Positions 27,802 through 35,985 of a stretch of DNA of 64,000 bases are shown here, in pieces; the stretch's first letter is position 1, and the number at the start of each line of letters is the position of its first letter. Source of the DNA: DATFTE01 sp963796205 (lineage in GTDB: Bacteria > Acidobacteriota > Terriglobia > Terriglobales > Acidobacteriaceae); the NCBI GenBank assembly GCA_963796205.1, contig CAWCKR010000003.1, positions 124,001 to 188,000 on the forward strand, in the 5' to 3' direction. Both the position numbers and the translations under genes were made by a program. The notes beneath the pieces were generated by a model. That model saw nothing but the letters and a program-made list of their open reading frames with translations, had not been told where the DNA came from and ran no database searches.

Positions 27802-29389
27802 TTATTCTAAGTCTTTCAAAATTTCCTTCGCTGCGTTGGCGCCGGAGCCACCGGTCAATCCTACGCCGGGATGGGTTCCTGATCCGCACAAATAAAGATT
27901 CTTGATGGGCGTGCGATAGCGCGCCCAGTCGAGCAGCGGACGCATGGTGAAGAACTGATCGAGCGCCAGTTCGCCGTGGAAGATCTGTCCGCCAGTGAGG
28001 CCGTAGGTGTCTTCGAGATCCTGCGGCGTGATGATCTGGTGGCTCAGGATCAGCTCGGGCAGGTTCGGCGCATACTGGGCCAGAGTTTTGACGACGGTAT
28101 CTCCCAAGCGCAACGCGCTGGCTTTCCCAATCGCTGCTCTTGAGCTTGTAGGGCGCGTACTGCATGTAGATCGACATCACGTGCTTGCCCGCGGGAGCCA
28201 GCGAAGGATCGGCAATCGACGGGATCGCAACTTCGAGATAAGGCTGGCGCGAGAAGTTGCCATACTTCGACTCGTCGAAGGCGCGCTCCAGGTAGTCGAT
28301 CTCCGGGCCAATGTGGATGCGTCCGCTGAGCACGTCGCCGCTCGCGCCGCTGAGGGCGGAGAAGTTGGGGAGTCCCGAAAGCGCGAGATTTACTTTCGCC
28401 ACCGTGCCCGGCATGCGGTAGTGCTGCAGCTTCATGACGAAGTCGGGCGTGAGGTGCGTCGGGATCGACCAGTTTCAGCAGCGTGCGCTTGGGGTCGGCG
28501 TTCGAGATGATGGCTTTGCCGACAATTTCTTCTCCGGTGGAAAGTACGACGCTGGTCGCGGCAGCCGTCTTTCACGCGGACTTCGATGACTTCGGCGCCG
28601 CTGCGAATTTCTGCGCCTGCCTGAGTTGCGGCCGCGGCCATGGCTTGCGTGATCGATCCCATTCCGCCGGCGGCAAAGTTTGCCGAGCCTGCTGGATGAC
28701 TGTCTCCAGCGGCGCGCAGCAAGAGCACCAAGCTGCTGCCTGCGGACCACGGACCGAGAAATGTTCCGAAGATGCCGCGGGCGGCGATGGTGGCGCGCAG
28801 CAGTTCGGTCTCGAAGTACTCCGCGACGAGATCGGCGACCGCCATGGGTCCCCAGCGCAGCAGGCGGTACATATCTTTCTTGCCGAGTTTGCGGATGGCG
28901 CGTCCCGTCTGCAGCATGCCCCAGAGATCGCCTTTGCTGGGGTCGTCAATATTCGGCGGGGCTAGAGTGAGCGCTTCGCCGATCACTTTGCCGATCTTGC
29001 GCGAGCGATTCCTGGAACTCCGCGTAGCGCGTGGCGTCTTTCTTCGAAAACTTGCCAACTTCTTCGGCGGCTTTGCGGACATCGTTGTAGAGGACCAGCG
29101 CGCGGCCATCGGGGGATAGCGAAACGGTGCTGACATCGGGCGTGATCAGCTTCAGTCCGTGACGGTCGAGTTGCATGTCACGAAGGATGTCAGGGCGAAT
29201 CGGCCCGGCGGTGTGGGCGAGAATCGAGCCTTTGAAGCCGGGATGGAATTCTTCGGTGATGGCCGCGCCGCCGGGCTGGCCGCGGCGTTCGAGCACGAGC
29301 GGTTTGAATCCCGCTTTGGCCAGATAGAAAGCGGTGACCAGCCCGTTGTGACCGCCACCAATGATGACGACATCGCGCGTGTCTGCCAT
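27802..29389 (-). CDS. PYROXD2/CrtI-like FAD oxidoreductase, second copy (four frameshifts)
   Basis: Flavoprotein amine/phytoene-desaturase superfamily member, tandem paralog of the intact gene just upstream. It starts 'MADTRDVVIIGGGHNGLVTAFYLAKAG', the ADP-binding Rossmann motif GGGxxGL. It ends with the usual C-terminal FAD-contacting part ('IKNLYLCGSGTHPGVGLTG'). The full protein of about 528 residues can be read only by joining five segments, with shifts near 29000, 28565, 28460 and 28105. Apart from the shifts there are no stops and all motifs are kept. Sequencing indels or very recent pseudogenisation are both possible. The start codon is 3 bases after the upstream gene's stop. Confidence 0.75.
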
Positions 29390-29392
29390 GGT

Positions 29393-30985
29393 CTAGGCCG
29401 CTCCCTTAACGTCTTTGAGAATTTCGAGCGCTGCCAGGCGTCCATTGGCGCCCATGATGCCGCCGCCCGGATGCGTGGCCGATCCGCACATGTAGAGATT
29501 CTTGATCGGCGTGCGGTATTGCGCCCAGCCCGGCACGGGACGCAGGAAGAACAATTGTTCGAGCGAGAGCTCGCCCTGAAAGATGTTGCCTTCAGTCAGT
29601 CCGAATTCGCGCTCCAGATCGAGCGGCGTCACGACCTGCTTGTGCAGGATGATGTTCTTGATATTCGGCGCGTATTCGGAGATGGTGTCGATGACGTTAT
29701 TGCCGAAGGCTTCTTTCTGATCGTCCCAGTTCAAGCCGGCGCGCAGCTTGTAGGGCGCGTACTGCACGAAGCATGACATGATGTGTTTTCCCGGAGGCGC
29801 GACCGAAGGATCGGTCAGCGTGGGAATCACCATGTCGATATAAGGACGGCGCGAGAAGTTGCCATATTTGGCGTCGTCGTAGGCGCGCTCCATGTATTCG
29901 ACGCTGGGCGAGATGGAAATCGCTCCGCGCAGGTGAGCGCCGGGTCCGGGCATGCACTTGAAATCCGGCAGCGCGTCGAGCGCGAGATTTACTTTTCCGG
30001 ACGAGCCACGGAATTTGTAGCGGCGAATCTCGTCGAGAAAGTCTGTCGGCAGGTTCCCGTCTTCGATGAAGCGAGTGAAGGTCAGGCGAGGATCGACGCT
30101 TGAAGAGATGACGTTGGCGAAAATCTCGTCGCCATTCTCTAGAACCACGCCCTTGGCTTTCCCATTCTTTACGATGATCCTTCCGATTGGGGCCTTGGTG
30201 CGAATCTCGACGCCCGCTTCGCGAGCGGCGTCGGCGATCGCGTTTGAGATGGCACCGGTGCCGCCGCGGGAGAATCCCCAGGAGCGGAAGGCGCCGTCGA
30301 TTTCTCCCATGTAGTGATGGAGAAGAACGTACGCAGTCCCCGGCGAGCGCACACCGAGGAAAGTTCCGATAATTCCAGACGCCGACATGGTGGCCTTCAG
30401 CACGTCGGTCTCGAACCATTGGTCCAGGAAGTCGATGGCGCTCATGGTCATCAACTGCACCTGGTTGTACTTGTCCTCGCTGGTCATGCCCTGGAAGCGG
30501 CGTCCGATGAAGAGCAGCTTCATCAGTTCCTTCGGGTTCAAAGTCGCCGGATCGGGCGGCACCATGCTCAGAATCGGCTTCACGAAGCGGCACATGGCCT
30601 GCATCGCTTTGCCGAATTCGTCGTAGGCCTCGGCGTCGAGCTTGGAATGGCGGGCGATCTCACGATGAGTCTTGCCGTGATCGTTCACGCGCCAGAGGTA
30701 GTCTCCGTTGGGCATGGGCGTGAAAGTTCCGTCGAGCGGGAGGATCTCGAGGCCGTGGCGGGGAAGATCGAGGTCGCGAATGATCTCGGGGCGCAGCAGC
30801 GAGACCACGTATGAGCAGACCGAGAATTTGAATCCGGGGAAGACTTCTTCGGTGACGGCGGCGCCGCCGAGCACATGACGGCGCTCGAGCACCAGAACTT
30901 TCTTGCCGGCGCGGGCCAGGTAGGCGGCGTTGACCAGGCCGTTGTGGCCTCCGCCAATGACGATGACATCGTATGAGTTAGCCAT
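29393..30985 (-). CDS. PYROXD2/CrtI-like FAD-dependent oxidoreductase
   Basis: Intact 530-residue flavoprotein of the phytoene desaturase / amine oxidase superfamily, closest in style to the PYROXD2 group. Visible are the N-terminal 'VIVIGGGHNGLVNAAYLARAG' FAD motif, 'GGAAVTEEVFPGFKFS', and the C-terminal 'PIKNLYMCGSATHPGGGIMG' that closes the FAD site. Substrate is unknown: no carotenoid genes are nearby, while a GcvT-fold aminomethyltransferase (divergent) and PurU (downstream) are. That context hints at oxidation of an N-methyl or similar one-carbon donor, which is inference. A heptamer array lies 1 base upstream of the start codon. Confidence 0.85.
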   Translation of the reverse strand: MANSYDVIVIGGGHNGLVNAAYLARAGKKVLVLERRHVLGGAAVTEEVFPGFKFSVCSYVVSLLRPEIIRDLDLPRHGLEILPLDGTFTPMPNGDYLWRVNDHGKTHREIARHSKLDAEAYDEFGKAMQAMCRFVKPILSMVPPDPATLNPKELMKLLFIGRRFQGMTSEDKYNQVQLMTMSAIDFLDQWFETDVLKATMSASGIIGTFLGVRSPGTAYVLLHHYMGEIDGAFRSWGFSRGGTGAISNAIADAAREAGVEIRTKAPIGRIIVKNGKAKGVVLENGDEIFANVISSSVDPRLTFTRFIEDGNLPTDFLDEIRRYKFRGSSGKVNLALDALPDFKCMPGPGAHLRGAISISPSVEYMERAYDDAKYGNFSRRPYIDMVIPTLTDPSVAPPGKHIMSCFVQYAPYKLRAGLNWDDQKEAFGNNVIDTISEYAPNIKNIILHKQVVTPLDLEREFGLTEGNIFQGELSLEQLFFLRPVPGWAQYRTPIKNLYMCGSATHPGGGIMGANGRLAALEILKDVKGAA

Positions 30986-30986
30986 A

Positions 30987-31021
30987 TTAGCTCTTAGCCT
31001 TTAGCTGTTAGCACTTAGCTC
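30987..31021 (+). repeat. Heptameric array before the flavoprotein start (TTAGCNN flavour)
   Basis: Five units on the plus strand: TTAGCTC, TTAGCCT, TTAGCTG, TTAGCAC, TTAGCTC. They abut the start codon (30985, minus strand). The units keep TTAGC and vary only at the last two positions. Confidence 0.9.
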
Positions 31022-31203
31022 TTGCCGGGAGAACACACCACTGTACATCTCAGGCGATCAGAGGCCGCTTGGAAGAACTGCCCAACGCAGAATGTCGGTC
31101 GACAATGACGTCGTCATGATTTCTGAACTGAAGTGACTCGCCATTCTACCTAGAAGGCCGCATTTTGTCTCGCAGATTGCGTGCGCGCTGACTTGCAGTC
31201 AAG

Positions 31204-31233
31204 TTGCTAGTGTGTGACGCGACTGCATATAAT
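31204..31233 (+). promoter_or_regulatory. Promoter of the GcvT-like gene
   Basis: TTGCTA (31204-31209), an 18-base spacer and a perfect TATAAT (31228-31233). It is placed 108 bases upstream of the GTG at 31342, and the long inverted repeat lies between promoter and gene. Confidence 0.55.
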
Positions 31234-31250
31234 CCGGCCAGCAGATTCCT

Positions 31251-31320
31251 TTGTGATCCTTCGTGTCCTTTGTGGTTATGCCTTTAAAACCTGAACCACA
31301 AAGGACACGAAGGTCCACAA
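31251..31320. repeat. Long inverted repeat in the leader of the GcvT-like gene
   Basis: A perfect 20-base arm pair (31258-31277 and 31294-31313; the right arm begins AACCACAAAGGACACG) with a 16-base loop, extended outward by 7 more bases with two mismatches. A transcript from the promoter at 31204 would fold into a very stable hairpin just before the ribosome-binding site. Confidence 0.8.
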
Positions 31321-31341
31321 AGGGAAGCCCAAGGAGCCAAC

Positions 31342-32539
31342 GTGCCCGTAGGAACCGCATTTCACGAGAGAACCTTTCCCCTCTGCACCAGCCTCAACTA
31401 CCGCGAATGGTCGGGCTACTACACGGTCAGCGTGTATGAGGTGCATCACGAGCACGAGTACAACGCGATTCGAAATGCTTGCGCCTTGATCGACATCAGC
31501 CCGCTTTACAAGTACTTGATCACGCGGCAAGGATGCGACCAAGCTGGTGAACCGTGTCATCACTCGTGACATCAGGAAGGTCAAAGTCGGACAGGTGATT
31601 TATTGCTGCTGGTGCGACGAGCAGGGGAAGGTGATTGACGACGGCACCATCACGCGGCTCGAGGAGAACAAGTATCGCTGGACGGCCGCCGATCCCAGCT
31701 TGCGCTGGTTCCGCCAGAACGGCCTGAACATGGATGTGCAGATCGAAGATATTTCAGAGAAAGTTGCGGCTCTGGCGTTGCAGGGACCGACCTCGGCAAA
31801 GTTGTTGAAGGCAGTGGCCGAGGCTGATATCGCGAATTTAAAGTATTTCCGCATGACCTCGGGAAAGATCGCGGGCGTGCCCGTGGACATCTCGCGCACC
31901 GGTTACACAGGCGATCTGGGATACGAAGTCTGGATTCCGTGGAATGACGCCGTCAAAGTCTGGGACGCGCTGATGACGACCGGCAAGCAGTTCGATATCC
32001 ATGCTGCCGGAATGCTGGCGCTGGATGTGGCGCGCGTCGAGGCCGGGTTGCTGCTGATCGAGGTTGACTATACGAGTTCCAAGAGAGCCTTGATTCCTTC
32101 GCAGAAGTATTCCCCGTTTGAGTTGGGATTCGGCAAGATGGTGCATCTGGACAAAGAAAACTTCGTTGGCAAAGTGGCGCTGGCGGAGGAAGCGAAGCTA
32201 GGTGTGCCCCGGCAACTCGTCGGCCTGGAACTCGACTGGACGGAAGTCGAGGAGCGCTACGACAAGTTCGGACTCTCGCCGGCGGCGCCAACACAGGCTT
32301 CTCGTGTGCATGTTCCGGTTTATGCGGGAGATAAGCAGGTGGGCAAGGCGACTACCACCGCATGGTCCCCAGTGCTCAAGAAGTTGATCGCGCTCGCCAG
32401 TGTCGAGACGGCACATTCGAAAACTGGAAACAAGCTGCAGATGGAAATCACGGTCGAGTCGATGCGCCAGAAGGTCACGGCGAAGATCGTGAAGATTCCG
32501 TTCTTCAATCCCGAACGCAAGACAGCGGTGCCGGTTTAA
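31342..32539 (+). CDS. GcvT-fold aminomethyltransferase-like protein (one frameshift)
   Basis: Folate-dependent methyl/aminomethyltransferase family protein of about 398 residues. The first 62 residues and the rest lie in different frames; removing one C near 31530 restores 'LITGKDATKLVNRVITRD'. Family landmarks are the 'DEQGKVIDDGTI' loop with the conserved Asp, 'VAALALQGPTSAKLL' and 'ISRTGYTGDLGYEVW', with a C-terminal barrel ('GKATTTAWSPVLKK'). It starts with GTG behind AAGGAG (31331-31336). There are no gcvH or gcvP genes nearby, so it is probably not the glycine-cleavage T protein itself. It is divergent from two flavoproteins and near purU, suggesting a demethylase using THF as acceptor. 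Confidence 0.82.
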
Positions 32540-32556
32540 TTCTTTTCACCACAGAG

Positions 32557-32742
32557 TCACAGAGAAGGGTCTTTGGGATCTGTGATTTTCAGTTCGTTTG
32601 TGAGTTGAGCTTTAAGTCCTCGGGTCGCGCTTTCGAGCTCGGCTTTTGCGCGCGCGATTTGGCCCAACACTTTCTGCATCTGCTTCGGGCCCAATACCAG
32701 GAATCCCAGCGCTAGCATTAACACTAATCCGCCAAAACCCAC
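32557..32742 (-). CDS. TatB-like twin-arginine translocase subunit
   Basis: 61 residues: one N-terminal membrane helix ('LVLMLALGFLVLGPKQM') with the Gly-Pro hinge typical of TatA/TatB, then an amphipathic, charged helix ('VLGQIARAKAELESATRGL'). It resembles TatB more than TatA, because the FGPKKLPELG signature is absent. It starts with GTG 3 bases after the tatA stop, with GAGG at the tatA end as ribosome-binding site, so translation is coupled. tatC is not in the window. Confidence 0.75.
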   Translation of the reverse strand: MGFGGLVLMLALGFLVLGPKQMQKVLGQIARAKAELESATRGLKAQLTNELKITDPKDPSL

Positions 32743-32745
32743 GAT

Positions 32746-32925
32746 TCACCTCTGATCCTGTTTTGCTTCCGCCGGATTTTCTTCCTCTTTCATCGCAGAC
32801 TTGAAGCCGCGAATTCCGTCTCCAATTCCTTTGCCTAATTCGGGCAGTTTCTTAGGGCCGAATACCAACAAAGCGATTCCGAAGATCACCAGCAAGTGCA
32901 TTGGTTGAAATAGTCCTTCGAACAT
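32746..32925 (-). CDS. tatA: TatA family pore-forming translocase subunit
   Basis: 59-residue protein that forms the twin-arginine export channel. It has one membrane helix ('MHLLVIFGIALLVFGPKKLP') running into the diagnostic 'FGPKKLPELGKGIGDGI' hinge/amphipathic helix and a short charged tail. GGAGG lies a few bases before the ATG. It sits just downstream of the gene for a Tat-exported ferritin-like protein and just upstream of the TatB-like gene on the same strand. Confidence 0.9.
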   Translation of the reverse strand: MFEGLFQPMHLLVIFGIALLVFGPKKLPELGKGIGDGIRGFKSAMKEEENPAEAKQDQR

Positions 32926-32945
32926 GGTTCCTCCTCGATAAGAGT

Positions 32946-32978
32946 GCGGGCGCCGTGCCGGTTAGCACAAGCGCCCGC
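32946..32978 (-). other. Hairpin between the ferritin-like gene and tatA
   Basis: Perfect 8-base stem GCGGGCGC / GCGCCCGC (32946-32953 and 32971-32978) with a 17-base loop that itself contains GTGC/GCAC. No T tract. It may attenuate or stabilise the transcript between the two genes. Confidence 0.55.
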
Positions 32979-32998
32979 GGCAAAAGGGTGAGATTCAG

Positions 32999-34204
32999 CT
33001 ACTCGCCGCCGCGGATGGCAGCGTCCGCATCTTCTGCGAGTTCGCGCAAGTAAGCGAAGAACGCCGGCGACTGGCCGATGAACAGTCCATCGGCAGTCAG
33101 GCCCTTCACCGCTCCCATGGCGGCTCCATGAGTGGCGGTCGGACGAATGATCGAGCATGCTGGAAGCTTCTTGCTGAGGAATGCGGTTGGTTCGGGCATG
33201 ATCAGGTTGGTCTGAAAGTCTTCGCCGCCGAACGGAGGAGCATTCAGATCGGGGAAGGTCACGGTAACTCCGGTCACGGGATCGACAACATCGGTCAGTT
33301 GCGGAGCATTTCCGGCCTTGTCCTGCCAGGTCTGAAAATGTGCGATCTCGACTCCGCCAATGCTAAGCAGAATCCGCAAAACCTCGACATTGGTGACCCT
33401 CTGTGCCAGTTGCGGGTAGAGGCTGCTTCCGCCCTGCTCGATAAAAGCAAAGTGAAACCCCGCGGTGTTGACGATTGCCTGGAAGAAATCGGCGTGGCTG
33501 GCGTCATCGTCGGTGCGAGGAATCGCGGGATGCTGTCCGACTGCCAAGGTCGGAATGGCTTGGGGCAAAGTATCTCCAAAATCAGGATTCTTCGAGCCAT
33601 CGCGATAGCGCGCCCAGAACGATGTATCGACAGTAAGCTGCATCAGGTTGGTGAGCCGGCCAAATTGATTGGCGCCGGTCGCTTTGCTGCCAGGCAAGGT
33701 GCGGAACTGATCGAGATTGACCCCCTTTTCGCCTTTCGATTCGAGATAAGCATTAATGAACACTTCGTGGGTCAATTCGTCTTCGGTGTTGTCGTGAATG
33801 TATTGCGCCATGTCTTCATCGAGCGGCACCAGATCTTGCATGTACAAAGCGTTTCCGCCGGTAGGCTTCGCGGGATAGCCGGGAATCAACTTGCTTGCGA
33901 GGGTCGAGACTTCATCGTCCTGGGTTCCGCCTAATTCCTGGTACTGCAGCCAGAGATCGCTTTCGATGATTTCGGCAGCCGCCAGAAACCTGAGGATAGC
34001 TGCGTCGCCTTTGGTGAGCTTGCCTGTAGTGCGGGTGTCGGCTTTCAGGTCTGTGGTCAGCAACGCGCCGGCGGACAGGGCCGCGCCCGCCATCCCAATG
34101 CCCTTCAGGAAGGAGCGGCGCTCGAAATTGCGTTGCAACTGCGCAGTAAGGTTCTCCGTTTCCGGATTGGATGACAGAACTGGAGAGGGTTCTTCCTTCT
34201 TCAT
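32999..34204 (-). CDS. Tat-exported ferritin-like domain protein
   Basis: 401 residues. The N-terminus has a twin-arginine signal ('ERRSFLKGIGMAGAALSAG', about 28-55). The mature part begins with a four-helix ferritin-like module ('AILRFLAAAEIIESDLWLQYQEL', 'EDELTHEVFINAYLE') carrying glutamate/histidine pairs in ferritin-type spacing. A second helical region follows ('GVEIAHFQTW', about 275-290). Such secreted ferritin-like proteins (PF13668 type) are common in acidobacteria, and their metal site and role are not established. The tatA and TatB-like genes lie immediately downstream on the same strand, so export machinery and cargo may be co-expressed. Confidence 0.82.
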   Translation of the reverse strand: MKKEEPSPVLSSNPETENLTAQLQRNFERRSFLKGIGMAGAALSAGALLTTDLKADTRTTGKLTKGDAAILRFLAAAEIIESDLWLQYQELGGTQDDEVSTLASKLIPGYPAKPTGGNALYMQDLVPLDEDMAQYIHDNTEDELTHEVFINAYLESKGEKGVNLDQFRTLPGSKATGANQFGRLTNLMQLTVDTSFWARYRDGSKNPDFGDTLPQAIPTLAVGQHPAIPRTDDDASHADFFQAIVNTAGFHFAFIEQGGSSLYPQLAQRVTNVEVLRILLSIGGVEIAHFQTWQDKAGNAPQLTDVVDPVTGVTVTFPDLNAPPFGGEDFQTNLIMPEPTAFLSKKLPACSIIRPTATHGAAMGAVKGLTADGLFIGQSPAFFAYLRELAEDADAAIRGGE

Positions 34205-34398
34205 ACTTCAGTACTCCATTTCGTATAAGGGTTGGTCCGCGACCGCCTTGTAGAGGCGATCTACAGTAAACACAGGCTAGAGAGGTAATCGTTCGCTTGT
34301 GTTAGCGCGGTGTAAAAGGGTTGTCTTTTGTTGGTGACGGGGAGCAACAGAACGTGAGAGGGATGCTTCGTCAGGAGAAATACTTCGCACTGGCCGGC

Positions 34399-34438
34399 GG
34401 GACCCTTCGGCTTCGCTCAGGGCAGGCTCAGGCGCTAC
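34399..34438. repeat. Short CTTCGGCTTCGCTCAGGGC repeat at a gene end
   Basis: A GC-rich block of the type CCCTTCGGCTTCGCTCAGGG next to GCAGGCTCAGGC, resembling half of the palindromic elements. It overlaps the 3' end of the permease gene and supplies its TGA stop codon. Confidence 0.4.
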
Positions 34439-35900
34439 TTTTTCTTTTGCCCGACCAGTAGAGCCATGCGCCGATGGCGAGCAACACAATCGAGCCTCCG
34501 ACTACTTTCAGTATGGCCAGGGGCTTGTTGGGCTCGTCGGGTTGCGGGATGGAGGAGAGAATGATGGTGAGCGTAGTTGTGATGAATCCGATGACGGCGA
34601 CCAGCTTCGCGACTCGCCGCCCTCCAGGCACGCGAATGATCTCCGGTCCGGCTGGCTGGTTTTGTAACTTGAACATGGCAGCGAAGACGTAGAGATAGGG
34701 GATGAAGTAAGTGATGACGGTCATGGCTGCCATCACGTCATAGGCGCCTTTGACGCTAGTCCCCGCTTGTCCAAGAAAAATGAAGATGGCGCCGATGACG
34801 CCTTGCACCAGCAGCGCCATCCACGGAGTTTTCCAGCGACGGTGCAAAGCGCCGAAGATCGGCGGCAAGAAGCGGTCGAGTCCGGCGACGAAGGGAAGAC
34901 GGGCCACGGCGGCGATGTAGGCTCCGCAAGCGCCAATATTGCTGAGCGCAATCAGAAAGGCCGCTACCGGAACCACCGCTCCATACCCAATGCGGCTGGC
35001 GGTCTTAGCGATCGCCTGCATGAGTCCTTGAAGGTTGCTCACTTCCGAAGCAGGCAGTGCGAGCAGCACTCCCACCGTTCCAATGATGTAGCAGAAAGCT
35101 ACCGTGAGTCCCGCGAAAAACAGAGCCCAGGGAATGGTGCGGCGAGCGTTCTTGATCTCCTCGCCCATAAACGACGCGGTCTCGCATCCGCCAAAGGCAA
35201 AAAACAACAGCGGCCAAAACATGACGATATCGTTGAAGTGCGTGCTGGGAGTCATGCTGTGAACACTGAACGCATTCGCCGAACCGAAGCGATGGAAGGC
35301 GACCAGTCCCATCACCACCACGATCACGGCGGGAATCCACATGGCCACCGCGCCGACATTATGCAGCCACTTCCCGACGTCAAGTCCGACGACGTTCATC
35401 AAGGTCGCGACGGTCAGCGTGATCAGCGAGAAGACGATGTAGAACGTCGCGTTGTTCGATAAATGTCCCCACTGCGCCTCGCGCATGTAGATCACGTTGC
35501 TGGCCGCGAAGTAAAGGACGGCAGGGAAGTAGGGAAGATTGCTGGTCCAGTAAGTCCAGGCCGACATGAACCCGGAAAAGTCTCCGAAGGCGTGCTTCGA
35601 CCATACGTAGAGCCCGCCTTCGTTGGGATAGCGCGACGACAGTTCGATAACCGAGAGCGCGAGTGGCGTGTAGAAAAGCAGCCACGCGCCGAGCCAGATT
35701 ACGATGGAACTTGGGCCAGCAGCGGCGGCAGTGGCGATCCAGCGCAGGCTGACGCCGGTGACCACGTAGAACAGAACCAGGTCACGAAATCCCATGACGC
35801 GTTTTGGCTGGTTGGGATCTTCGGCTTCGGCGATCGACACACCCGGCGAGAGGAAGCCGGATGGCGCTGGCGGTTCGGCTGGTAATTTGGGTTCAGGCAA
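34428..35900 (-). CDS. APC-superfamily amino acid permease
   Basis: Inner-membrane transporter of 490 residues with about 12 hydrophobic helices. Family features are 'GFRDLVLFYVVTGVSLRW' in helix 1, 'ELSSRYPNEGGLYVWSKHAFGD' and 'FFAFGGCETASFMGEEIKNARRTIPWA', typical of the amino acid/polyamine permeases. The substrate cannot be read from sequence. The start is a TTG at 35900 with AGGA 8 bases upstream. The last two residues and stop lie inside a short repeat. A second APC permease lies at 38.5 kb, with a HerA-like ATPase and a ClpN protein between them. Confidence 0.88.
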   Translation of the reverse strand: MPEPKLPAEPPAPSGFLSPGVSIAEAEDPNQPKRVMGFRDLVLFYVVTGVSLRWIATAAAAGPSSIVIWLGAWLLFYTPLALSVIELSSRYPNEGGLYVWSKHAFGDFSGFMSAWTYWTSNLPYFPAVLYFAASNVIYMREAQWGHLSNNATFYIVFSLITLTVATLMNVVGLDVGKWLHNVGAVAMWIPAVIVVVMGLVAFHRFGSANAFSVHSMTPSTHFNDIVMFWPLLFFAFGGCETASFMGEEIKNARRTIPWALFFAGLTVAFCYIIGTVGVLLALPASEVSNLQGLMQAIAKTASRIGYGAVVPVAAFLIALSNIGACGAYIAAVARLPFVAGLDRFLPPIFGALHRRWKTPWMALLVQGVIGAIFIFLGQAGTSVKGAYDVMAAMTVITYFIPYLYVFAAMFKLQNQPAGPEIIRVPGGRRVAKLVAVIGFITTTLTIILSSIPQPDEPNKPLAILKVVGGSIVLLAIGAWLYWSGKRKSSA

Positions 35901-35985
35901 TCGTATGTCCTGAGGTCATCACACCGATCCAAAAGCAGTCACAGATAACATCGACTGCCCGCAAGGGCAAGGGCAATCTTGCGTT

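Noticed and set aside
27802..30985. Carotenoid (phytoene desaturase) pathway
   Set aside because: The two flavoproteins look CrtI-like only in fold; no crtB, crtE or related genes lie nearby, and the context is one-carbon metabolism.
31020..31341. Glycine riboswitch upstream of the GcvT-like gene
   Set aside because: The conserved aptamer cores of glycine riboswitches are not seen; the leader is dominated by the inverted repeat.
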